Part shown: one piece after another, positions 1-10,600 of the stretch
Layout of the letters: every line of letters starts with the position of its first letter
How positions within the stretch are numbered: position 1 is the stretch's first letter
Notes under the pieces: generated by a model
Told to the model about the DNA's origin: nothing
Seen by the model: the letters and a program-made list of their open reading frames with translations, nothing else
Databases searched by the model: none
Program-made: the position numbers and the translations under genes
Assembly: GCA_016806645.1 (NCBI GenBank)
Contig: JACSYO010002135.1
Location: forward strand, 491,706-555,705
Reading direction: 5' to 3'
From: Ophiodon elongatus
Lineage: Eukaryota; Chordata; Actinopteri; Perciformes; Hexagrammidae
DNA: 64,000 bases

Positions 1-139
1 TCTGTTGCCATGTTAGCAACAGGAACAACTCTTCTCTGCAAGTTTCCCCGGGGGAGACCCGGAAGACGTTCATCATTTCAGTCACACCATCACTTGTCTG
101 TCAGAGTCCTCTAAAGCTGCACAAGTGAGGAAAGGATAC

Positions 140-549
140 TCCAGGGCATTGTCGGGTTTGTCGGTCTCTTCGTAAAGTGCCACTAAAACTGCAGGAGGAG
201 AAACGAAACGGTCAAGAAGCAGCGCAGCAGGGACATCGGTGAAAACTACGCGCATGCGTGGGTTTAACACCTTGCATTTGGGTGCACAATTAGCGTGACG
301 TGTTTCCGTATTTCTTGTGCACATACCGCTGGTTATGGTGTCAAGGACTCCAGATTTTTCGAGATATCTTCTAAATTGTTCTCGCTTCGATTCTGAGGCC
401 TGAAACACAAGACAAATATTTTACTTAAATCTTACACAAAATCCGTCTGGTTGGTTTCATATCCACGGGCGGAATACCTGTGGTTGAATACCTCCAGCCT
501 GTTAAAGTGTGTCACTACCCTTCACGTTAGCTTCCTCCCACATTGCCAT
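140..549 (-). CDS. mycbp: mycbp, c-Myc-binding protein (AMY-1), 5' part only
   Basis: Small adaptor protein that binds the N-terminal region of c-Myc and AKAP-type scaffolds. Proposed minus-strand exons are 549-526 (ATG at 549, eight codons), 399-327 and 188-140, joined in phase; the rest, encoding the coiled-coil C-terminus, lies beyond the left edge. Exon 2 encodes SKREQFRRYLEKSGVLDTIT and exon 3 VLVALYEETDKPDNALE, both diagnostic for this family of about 103 residues. The exon 2 donor (GTATGT) and exon 3 acceptor (CTCCTGCAG) are good. The first exon is the least certain: it gives MAMWEEAN before the conserved block, where I recall MAHYKAAD in mammals. The exon 3 donor (GTATCC after GA) is placed by comparison with the mammalian protein. 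The gene is head-to-head with slc17a5. Confidence 0.85.
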
Positions 550-1087
550 GACGCTAGCTAGCTAGCACGCACTACACTACACCGGCAACTACCTAGCTAG
601 TTAGCTATAATATTTAGAGTACAAATAACTACCAACTGCAGAAAGTATGTCACCAAATACTCACTCTGTAATTGGCCATGGATGCTACGACGGATGTGTA
701 ATGTACGGGTTTCTTAAAACAGCTGACTTGTGGTTGGTGGTTTGTATGTTTGCTTCAATTTACAGGAGGTGGAGTCGTTGCCATAACAACACATTAAAAC
801 GGCTGCCGGAAATTAATTTTCTTGTGGACGAGCTTTCATTTTTTTGTCAAACAACCAAGTTAAATGAATAAATGCGACTGAGCAGCTGTCAAAATAAGTT
901 TAGAAATGATTTGTTTGATTTGTTTGTTTGTTTTTTAGAAGAAGCTAACCGCTGTAGTTTGAGCACGAGAGGGTGGCGGGCAAGGCGTTGGTCATGTGCT
1001 CTGACGTCACATCCGGAGTGTCGATTTACAAAACATGTGCGCAGTCTAAACTGGATGGTCTGCAATCAGGCGTAGCCGGTCCTCTCT
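550..1087. promoter_or_regulatory. mycbp / slc17a5 intergenic, putative divergent promoter region
   Basis: About 0.5 kb between the first mycbp exon and the proposed slc17a5 first exon. A perfect CRE-type octamer TGACGTCA lies at 1002-1009, followed by an ETS-like CATCCGGA. Two short open frames (647-871, 872-1075) have no family resemblance and are treated as chance. The promoter role is inferred from position and motifs. Confidence 0.4.
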
Positions 1088-1251
1088 TTTATAAACGTCA
1101 GATCCCTCAGAGCTCTGCTCATGTGACTGAGACACAACACAGCTGACATGAAGACACATATGTATATGCTACGTTATATGTTTCATTCACGTTTACCTTC
1201 ATGCCTTCTTAACTAACGTCACGTGTCTTCGGTTTAAAACTACTTCACAAG
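1088..1251 (+). promoter_or_regulatory. Putative slc17a5 core promoter and noncoding first exon
   Basis: A TATA-like TTATAAAC at about 1089-1096 is followed by a stretch that ends in a strong donor (CACAAG|GTAAGA, cut after 1251). The sialin start codon lies 3 kb downstream, so a noncoding first exon here is plausible. Two E-boxes of the type bound by the MiT/TFE lysosomal regulators are present: TCATGTGA at 1119-1126 and GTCACGTG at 1218-1225, the latter close to the CLEAR consensus GTCACGTGAC. Regulation by TFEB-type factors is an inference from motif and gene function. Confidence 0.4.
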
Positions 1252-3360
1252 GTAAGACGTATTTGCCGAAATGTCCTTAAAAGTTGTCGTTGAACATGAA
1301 TACAGCAGTTATAGCTCGTGAACGAACAAGCTAACGTTACGTAGTGTGGCGTTACAGGTTCAGGTTCATTGTGTTCCTGTGGTGTTGTGCTCACGTTAAC
1401 GAAGCTCTACGAGCTGTATGTTATATACACGTAACAGACACTGAGACATTCACAAATAATTGAGGCTTTCCTTAGTTAAACTAGCTTAAAATGATATAAT
1501 AATAATGGTATGCATTATGGACAGCACAGGCCATTTACAGATAAGACATTTCGCACTTTAATTTTCCATTATTTTTAAATGTACAGTACATAACATTTTA
1601 CATTATTTCGCCACATTGGACAATGTTGTGTTCTTTAGTGTATTGGGGTGTTGGTTGACCGACCAGCCAACCACTTTTCTCTGTTTCATGTCATTATTAT
1701 AGAAAATAACCAATCTGATAACATTACTTTGGGCTCTGGTTGGCCTACTTTATCTCATTAATAAAACTCCTTGACCAGTTAATTGACCATGATGTATAGT
1801 AATTGTTATAGGATGCAGGTTTTAGATATGTCAGTGTTGACAATGGGTCTTAAAAATGCAACTTGGAAACGTAAAAAGTTTCCACAGTAATCAACCTTTT
1901 CATCCCCAGTTCACCCCGGACAAGGAGGCAGAAAAGGGACTTTTTAGTTTTATTACGCATTCATTGTTTCAGAAAAAAAGTAAATGAATTGAGCTTTTTT
2001 TCTGAGGATCTCATGATAGGCTCACACATGCACTCACTTGCAGACATGAGTCATGTGGGAATGGCAAAAAACTATATATATTCTATGTCATACAGACAAA
2101 CTGTCCACGTTGCACAATATATAAGGGATGCACAATGTGTTGGTGATATCTGTAAAGACCTGTAAAGAATCAGTAGAGACATTGATAAATGTGTCAAAAT
2201 AAATGCTATGTGTCATAACAACCTTTATTTGTGTCAAAACGTTAAAAAATGACATTTGCAAAGTACTTTAAAATACACAGAAAATTAAACGATACTGACA
2301 TGAAGGAAACATGAAGAGGAAGATGTAAAGAAAAAAAAAATCAATGAAATGAAGTGTCTTGAGATTGTAAATTTGATCCTGTACATTTGTAAAATTGTAA
2401 TAAAAAAAAAGAAGTCAAAGAAATGAGAAAACAACTTGAGAAGGAAATCATTTTTAGAAGCATTTTCTTTTTAACAAATTGATTAAGTTGATAGAAATGT
2501 ATCTGTAACTATCTTTTTAGTTCTCACTATTTTCCAACATTTTGACCAAATGATTAATTGCTTAGTTGAGAAAACAATCATGAGATGAATCCACATAAAT
2601 GTCCTGAAAGTACAGTCACACTCACTCGCTCCAGTGTTTTCCTTGTTTGTGCTGACAAATAAGTTTTGTAGAGGTTTCAACGCTGTCGGCTGCATAATTA
2701 GGTAAAGTTAGGTTCAAAGTTTTGGGTCGTCGATGTTCCTCAGACAATATGTATTGACCTGACATGTAAAACTCATTGAGCTTGACTGGACAGACGAGCT
2801 ATGGTGATAATCAAAGGGTCATGTAACTGTTTATTGACGTGATGACCTCAGACCTTGGTTTAAAACTGTATAACTGCTGCTGTCGTGACAAGTTCTCGAC
2901 CTTTTGAAACCCGGCCCAAACTCAGAAACATGTTGGAACGCTACAGACAAGTATATTGTTCTCAGTTCCTGCATTTATTTTTTACAAAAGGTTTTCTGCT
3001 GCTGGCAACATCTTGAGTCGGCACTTTTCTGCCCGTCAAAGCAGCAAGTGTGAGAAGTGAAACTCTGAACAGTGACTCAGCAGTTATATCGATTACCTCG
3101 ATCGACAAATCCACTCTTTATAATGTAATAGCACTTAATATAAAGAGTTATTACTCTGACTAATTATTTCCATTCTTTTAGAGCTGAAACGTTATTGGTT
3201 AATCGTTTTATGTATAAAATGTCAGAAAATAGTGAAAATATCCCTTTATAATATCCCAGAGTTGAAGATGGCAAACATTTGCACATTTTCATGTTTTAAC
3301 CAACTGTTACAAACACTGTATATATTTTGAGGATAGAAGAAGAACGGCACAGCCAGTCTG
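1252..3360 (+). other. Probable slc17a5 5' intron, no gene seen
   Basis: AT-rich sequence with no coding exon I can recognise on either strand. A minus-strand 70-codon open frame at 2483-2695 has no family signature. The stretch is probably the first intron of slc17a5 if the noncoding exon near 1251 is real. Confidence 0.4.
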
Positions 3361-3459
3361 CTGTTGCTGCTGCTGCTGCTGTTGTTGTTGTTGTTGTTGT
3401 TGTTGCTGCTGCTGCTGCTGTTGTTGTTGTTGTTGTTGTTGTTGTTGTCGTCGTCGTCG
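3361..3459. repeat. (CTG/TTG)n trinucleotide microsatellite
   Basis: About 33 triplets alternating between blocks of CTG and TTG, ending in TCG repeats. The poly-leucine open frame it creates (3364-3615) is a by-product of the repeat and not a gene. Confidence 0.95.
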
Positions 3460-3622
3460 TGTAACCTTTCTTATTTCTTGTTCATAGTTTCCAGTTCAGT
3501 AAAGAGACAAGCCCCCACTGAGCTTCATCATCCTCTTCATCATCTCTCCACCTCGCTCTGCAGTGGATCCATTCTGTGCTTCAGTAAGTTTACGGGTTTG
3601 GTGAAACTTGTCTGACAACTCG

Positions 3623-3649
3623 TGGAATCAGGAAGCGTCACTGTGTGTC

Positions 3650-3683
<34 letters not shown>

Positions 3684-3697
3684 GCTTCCTGATTCCA
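3623..3697. repeat. (TA)n tract bracketed by a 14 bp inverted repeat
   Basis: TGGAATCAGGAAGC at 3623-3636 is exactly the reverse complement of GCTTCCTGATTCCA at 3684-3697. Between them lies a (TA)n tract, so the unit can fold into a long AT-rich cruciform. Confidence 0.85.
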
Positions 3698-3753
3698 ACG
3701 AAGATAATGTATAAACTATATATCTTATAGTTTATATATCTTATAGTTTATAT

Positions 3754-4076
3754 ATCTTTTTTTGTCTCTCGGTCCCGTCTTTCTGTCACTTTCGTCTTGG
3801 ATCTATAAAATATATAGCTAGGGAGGGGACCAAAAGAGTCGTTCATGGGGCGTTTGGCTAGTGGTGAGTGGACAAAATTAAGCGCCCCCGCCCCCGTTAA
3901 AAATAAATAAATAGCGTACAGACGCCACAGATATGACGGAAAATGCCCCAAATAATACATATTCATCATCAAGACATTTTGATACAATAAAAAAGATGAA
4001 ATGTTAGGGAGAATGTAAACGTCCACGCTTATTGCATGCACGCATTGACAGGGACACTTTCATTAGGTTCAAGAGA
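3754..4076 (-). repeat. Perfect 323 bp inverted repeat, left copy
   Basis: Reading the complement base by base, this segment is identical over all 323 positions to 8295-8617 in the opposite orientation. It ends 141 bp upstream of the sialin start codon and contains GC-rich CCCCCGCCCCC. The 97-codon open frame inside it occurs in both copies simply because they are identical; it has no recognisable domain. No target-site duplication or terminal repeat typical of a transposon was found at either end. Confidence 0.95.
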
Positions 4077-4217
4077 CCTACATACACATACACATACACC
4101 CCTGTGTTTTCCCATGTCACCTGATCAGTACCTTTGACCGTCCAGCAGGTTTCGGGGACACCATGGCTCAGTGACATCAATTTTCGGACTTAATATTTCC
4201 CGGGTGAGCCGAGTGCC

Positions 4218-7200
4218 ATGCCGCTGCCAAATGGCTACTCCATCAACGCGGCCCCTCTGGACGAGAGCGAGGACAGTGAACCGCTCATCAAGAGCGATGC
4301 AGGTGTGTGTGTGTTATCTTTGTCGCAGGAAAACGTGTATTCTGATCAAGATTCTGGATTTGCAAACACCAAAACTTTCAAGACTTCCAACTTCCAAGTT
4401 CTTTCAATAGTATTTTTCTTTAAGACTTCAACAAATGGTTATTTCCATAGTTCATATTCATTATTTCCCAGATCTCAAGATGATGTCATGAAATATCTTG
4501 TCAGGTCCAACTAGCAGTCCAAAACCTAAAGAAATATTCAATTTAGCATGTAAATATGTAAGAATTATTTGGGGGGTTTCTTTACTTTAAGAAAATTAGA
4601 TTATATAATAATCCAAAAAGCTGCAGATAAATTCCCACTAATCATTGCAACAGTGTTTATATATTTTTATTTAACATCAGCTCTGGTGCAAACAAAGAGA
4701 TTCTCAATTCCAACATGCCATTAAACATTATTAATCTTTTTAAATAAGTTTCTAAAAAAGAACATGCACAACATGCATTTCTCTGCTTGTGTCACCGCGC
4801 TTTCTCCACACTTTGATGCCTGTCTGTGTTTTGCGTAAGAAACTAGCGTTTGCAGCCATGGCTGCTGCGCAACAATATGCTGTTCACTTTATTATTTTAT
4901 AGCTCTGGAGTAATGTGGACATCAGCACCTCTGCTTAGATATTACCTTTCCTGTTATGTAATATCTTAATGAGGAAGCTGACTATCACATGACTGCAGTA
5001 AAAGGGATGATGCTACTGAAACAAAGACAAAGAGGCAGTGGCTGAGTGAGCCAGAGCTGACTCTTAAACTGCCTTCACTGCCAGTTATGATTTTTTATTT
5101 TTATTTAATCAGGCAGTCTCATTGAGATTAAGGTATCCTTTCCAAAAGACAAACATTTGAATGGTTTTCACAATGACTGGACTATATGTAAAACTCCTTG
5201 TATTCTATGTGGACAGTCCCTCCCCAGTGCTGCTCGGCTCGCCTCAACCTGGCCCTCCTGATGTTCTTGGGGTTCTCTGTTGTCTACGGTCTCCGTGTCA
5301 ACCTCAGTGTTGCCATGGTAGCCATGGTGAATACCACTGACCCCGAACCATCCCAGAACAGCTCCGTAATCAATGCCTGTCCAGTGCCAGGAGGGTCGGG
5401 AAACAACAGTGACCCTTTCCTTCAACCTGAGGGGGTAACGAACAGTTTATACATTATACGTTGTTTCTTTTACTGATTCTTAAACATTTTACAACATGTG
5501 TGCAGTTTGGGACAAAACACTTAAAAAGAAAAAAAAAAGAAAAAAGATAGAAAAGAAACACCAGGGACTTCAAACTAAAATAGTGTTCATTTTGATAGAT
5601 AAAAGGGGCTTCGCCTGATATTTCAAAGTGGATCTCAATTCTTTCCTCTTTGATCCTTTTTACACATTTATTTATTTTATTGTATACGACCTCTATTACC
5701 TTTTCCAGGTGGTGAAAACTCATCTTACATCAGATGGAAATGTGTAGGTGGCCTGTCAACAATGTCTGAACGCAAAAAACACTCCCGTCCTCTTGTCCCA
5801 GATCCCCAAGTACCCGTGGGACTCTGAGACTCAGGGCTGGCTGCTAGGGGCCTTCTTCTTCGGCTACCTGTGCACACAGATCCCGGGTGGCTACCTGTCC
5901 GGTCACTACGGGGGGAGTATGTTCCTGGGCTTGGGCGTGCTGAGCACCGCTGTCCTCACGATGCTCACCCCTCTGGCCGCCAGGATGGGCTCATACTGGC
6001 TGTTTGCACTACGAGCGTTGGAGGGCTTCGGGGAGGTAAGAGTGTGTTGAGTTGGGTGTGCAGGAGGCTGGAGAGGGGGGCGGGGGTTCTGTCTCAGTTA
6101 CAGAGGACTTTAACAGCTATAATAGAGCAAGGGATATTTATTTGCTGATAAATCTGTGAAATTGACTATGATTGAGGCTACTTCGGACAAGTTTGACAAT
6201 CTATTTTAGTGCTTTCACACAGTATTCATTAAATGTTCAGAAATGTTTCGAGTAAAGATCCATCTGCTGGTTATCGTCTTGATTATTAGATGAATCGTTT
6301 GGTCTATAAAGCGATTAATCGATGATTAAAATAGTTGCTGATTAATCACTTCAGCTGTCTTACATCCCAGACGTATTAGTGCAGAGGAAAGATTTGAAAC
6401 CTACATTCTATATCGGCAAAAGAAAACATGCTGCTGCCTGCCTCTCTGTCTCACTCTCGCCCCGTCTCACTGCCTGTGTCTCTACGTCTCTCCAGGGTGT
6501 GACGTTCCCCGCCATGATGGCCATGTGGGCTCGGTGGGCTCCTCCTTTGGAGCGCTCTCGCCTGATGACCCTGTCGGGATCTGGGGGCAACTTTGGGGCC
6601 TTTGTGGCTCTGCCACTCACCGGCTACATCTGCCAGACCTTAGGCTGGCCCGCTGTCTTCTACCTCTGCGGTGAGGGAGGGAAACCCAAATACAATCCCA
6701 TACCTCAGTCCGCCAGGCCACCTCGGCACGTAGTCCAGCTGAGCGGACCCCGACGCGAGCCGGGTCCGACCTCGGAGTGTCCAAGTGTAATCACGGCCAT
6801 AGTCTCTCACAGAAAAAGATGCCAGGGTGGTAGACCCTCCACAATAATGGCTCATTTAAAGGGGAAAATCCCGATCTGATATAAATTATTAATATGCAAG
6901 AAATTAGATGTGATTAAATGATAGTTGCTGCTTTATTTAACACATAAATATGTTACAGTAATTTGTAGAATACTAAGGATACACAAAAGCAGTGGTGGAA
7001 GAAGTACTCGGATCTCCTACTTAAGTAAAAGTAGTAATATCACAGTGTAGAAATGTTCTGTATAAGTAATAGTCCTGCATTCAAAATCTTACTGAAGTAA
7101 AAGTACAAAAGTATTGAAATCAAAATAAACCTAAAGTTCCAAAACTAAAAAAAGTTTATAGTAGAAGTATAAAGTAGCAGATGGAAATACTCAAGTAAAG

Positions 7201-7472
7201 TATCTAAAAATTGTACTTAGATGCAGTACTTGAGTAAATATACTTAACGTAATGTTTTAGCATTGCTCAACAAAAACAATTTGAGGTATTTATCTCACTT
7301 TGCGACCTGATATTATAGCATTATATCTCTTTGTGTCTCTTAGTGATAATATTACTCCTCTTTGCGCGATACATTAAGAGCAGTTTGATTTAGTTGTGAC
7401 ATGAGGCATTCAGTGTCAAGCCTGAAAACTAGCATCTTTTCTTTCATTTTCCCCCACCATGTCCAATAACTC

Positions 7473-7521
<49 letters not shown>

Positions 7522-7561
7522 CTCTCTCTCTCTCTCTGTGTGTGTCTCTCTCTCGCTCTCT

Positions 7562-7615
<54 letters not shown>

Positions 7616-10600
7616 CACTCTCTGTCACTCTCTCTTTGTCTCTCAGGGGGTGCTGGTTGTCTGTGGGCGGTCTTTTGGTTTGCCTTTGTATCAGATGACC
7701 CTCGCACGCACCGTCGAATCAGCAAAGAGGAGAGAGATTACATCATAAACTCCATCGGACCTCAGGTGAACACTTTTTATTTACCCGTGATATGCAGCTC
7801 GGGTTTCTCAATCTTGATCTACTTTTTTTTCTGGTCAAAAAGAGTAGTAGTGGTTAGAAAGGACAAAACAGGTACTAGTTTGAAAAAAGGGAACCTGGAA
7901 GAACGAGATTCTCTGCTTTATTCCAGCTCCTCTTTGTTGATAAGACACGAAGCTCTTCAAATCTCGGATGTAAATGCACAAAACCATGACATGATATAGT
8001 AATGTTTTTTTGCAATTATTTGGAAGTTTGTTTTGAGCCACACTTGACTGATAACAAAGCTTCAGTCCAGCTGTCTGTGAGAAGAGGAGTTTTGGATGAC
8101 TTGAAACGGAGTTGACCCTCACACCTCTGCTCCGTATTGGGAAATTCTTCTGCTTGCAGTGTGACGTTGAACTTGAGTTCCCTCTCAGACTTCCTGTTTC
8201 CCTTGCTGCTCTCTCTTTCTTTTACTTTCTCTTCCCCCCCAGCTGTCCTGTCAAGCTGCCTTTAAACGTGAACATGTGACAGACATGTCTTTTCTCTCTT
8301 GAACCTAATGAAAGTGTCCCTGTCAATGCGTGCATGCAATAAGCGTGGACGTTTACATTCTCCCTAACATTTCATCTTTTTTATTGTATCAAAATGTCTT
8401 GATGATGAATATGTATTATTTGGGGCATTTTCCGTCATATCTGTGGCGTCTGTACGCTATTTATTTATTTTTAACGGGGGCGGGGGCGCTTAATTTTGTC
8501 CACTCACCACTAGCCAAACGCCCCATGAACGACTCTTTTGGTCCCCTCCCTAGCTATATATTTTATAGATCCAAGACGAAAGTGACAGAAAGACGGGACC
8601 GAGAGACAAAAAAAGATGTCTGCTACTCTAGCACCACGGACAGCGCCATGGATTTATCAGTAAACATCACAGTTAGATGAGGGATGTATCCGAGCCATAG
8701 TTCTAACTCGCACAAACCTCAGTCAGATAAAGGATCAATGAGTCAGGCAGACTAGACTAAGATATTCTGCCCCTCCACTCTCTCTGCTCCTGGGGGACGG
8801 AGAGGTTAACAAGGGGGATGGCTTCCTCTTCTTACTGTGTATCGTGTTTTCTCAAGATTTTGTCATTGATCTGCAGGGTACAGGTCATGGCTGGTCCATT
8901 CCCGTGCTGCCCATGCTGCTGTCGGTGCCTCTGTGGGCCATCATCATCACCCAGATGTGCTCAAACTGGTCCTACTACACCCTGCTCACCTCCCTGCCCA
9001 CCTACATGAACGACATCATGCACTTTGACATCAAATCAGTGAGGTTTCGATTTATTTAATTCTCTGTTTCGTGTCAAAAATATAAACAAACTAGAAAGGT
9101 GCAGGCAATCGGCTCGAAGTCGTCGTAACAGACATGCCAAACAATCTGGCCGAAAACAAAATTAAACTCCCCAACTGTTCCCCCTACACTAATTCTCTGG
9201 GCGCAGAGTAGCAGATGGGGGGTCGGAGAAGCAGTAAGCTGTGTTAGCCCTAGTGGCCCCTGCTAGCTGGAGGCTGGTTAGGTGTTTTTTACGGTCTGAA
9301 TCTGCTCTTCGGTTTTGAAATAATGCCAGTTGTTTTCTATCACTCGGTCCAGTTTCAGACAATATTTACTGAGCTTTAGAGGTATACCTTTGGACAAAGC
9401 CACAGCTAGCTCTTTCCCTCTGCTTCCAGTCTTTATGCTAAGCTAAGCTAACCAGCTGTTGGCCTTAGCCTCATATTTAACATACCGACATGAGAGTGGA
9501 ATCAATCTTCTCAACTCACTCTCGGCTTAATGATGTTTGTCGTAATGTCTTTGATGATCATCGTAATGTTCTTGATGATCAACACTAACAAGCTGTATAT
9601 ATACGATGTGTGTACGTCCATGGATCTCTTACAACTGGAGAAAGACCAGCAGCCTGTGATCATCAAACCCTTGGCTGAATAGGGATCATCATCGACTCTG
9701 ACGAAATCTCTCTCTGTCTCCGTCCAGAATGGCTTCCTCTCCGCTCTGCCGTACCTCGGCGCCTGGTTGGTCTCCACGCTGTCGGGCGTCGCAGCGGACA
9801 GCCTCATCGAGAGGAAGGTGTTAAGCATCACCGTCGTACGCAAGCTCTTCACACTCGTAGGTAAAAGAAACTCCCCCACTTGGATCCTCTGCGTGTGTGC
9901 ACCCTTATCGTCTGATATGGACGAGCTCTTCCTTTGGAACTACTGAGAGTTAAGTTCTTCTACATGAATTTGCCAAAGATCAATTATTTCTCACAAGATT
10001 TTTTAATAGTTTGAGAAGCTAAAAGACTCATTCAGCAGGACGGTCTGCAGTAACAAAGGAGCAATTTGATTGGAGGGAACTTATTACATGTGAAACAGTG
10101 CATTACATGTACTGTAGTGTGGGTTTATATACAAGTTTGAGCTACTACCACTTATAATACGTTTTGCCATTTTTTGAGAGACATTCTTTTTATTAAAGTA
10201 TTTTTTGAGAGAAATATTGCAGGTTTGGAGTCTACTAGATTTGTCTAATGGCTCATAGTAAAGCATAAAAGCTCATAATATTTGATGCATTTTGGAGTAA
10301 TTATGCAGACTTTTGGTTGATGTGACCATCTGCAACCCTGAAATATTTCCAGCAATAATGTAACCAGAATAATGTAATAATAAGGGATTATTTTTCAGTA
10401 AATATTACAAATTATAATTTGATTTACTCCAAAAATGAAGGTACTTTTACTTATGTTAATGTGTAAATGTAGTGTGTGTTTGCTGTAGGAGTATTCCTCC
10501 ATGATGTTATTGCCATTTGTACCCATAGACATATAAAACAAGTGGACGAAGTCACCCATCGGTGAAGCCTCGAATTCTGCATTTTGCCCGTCGCCATCTT

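Noticed and set aside
3364..3615. Poly-leucine frame
   Set aside because: Translation of the CTG/TTG microsatellite.
3748..4041. 97-codon frame conserved at two places as a novel gene
   Set aside because: Both copies are parts of one perfect inverted repeat, so conservation is due to duplication; no start context, domain or codon-type divergence to judge.
7352..7999. Serine-leucine and arginine-glutamate repeat frames
   Set aside because: Translation of the TC microsatellite; the true content is the sialin exon 5 acceptor.
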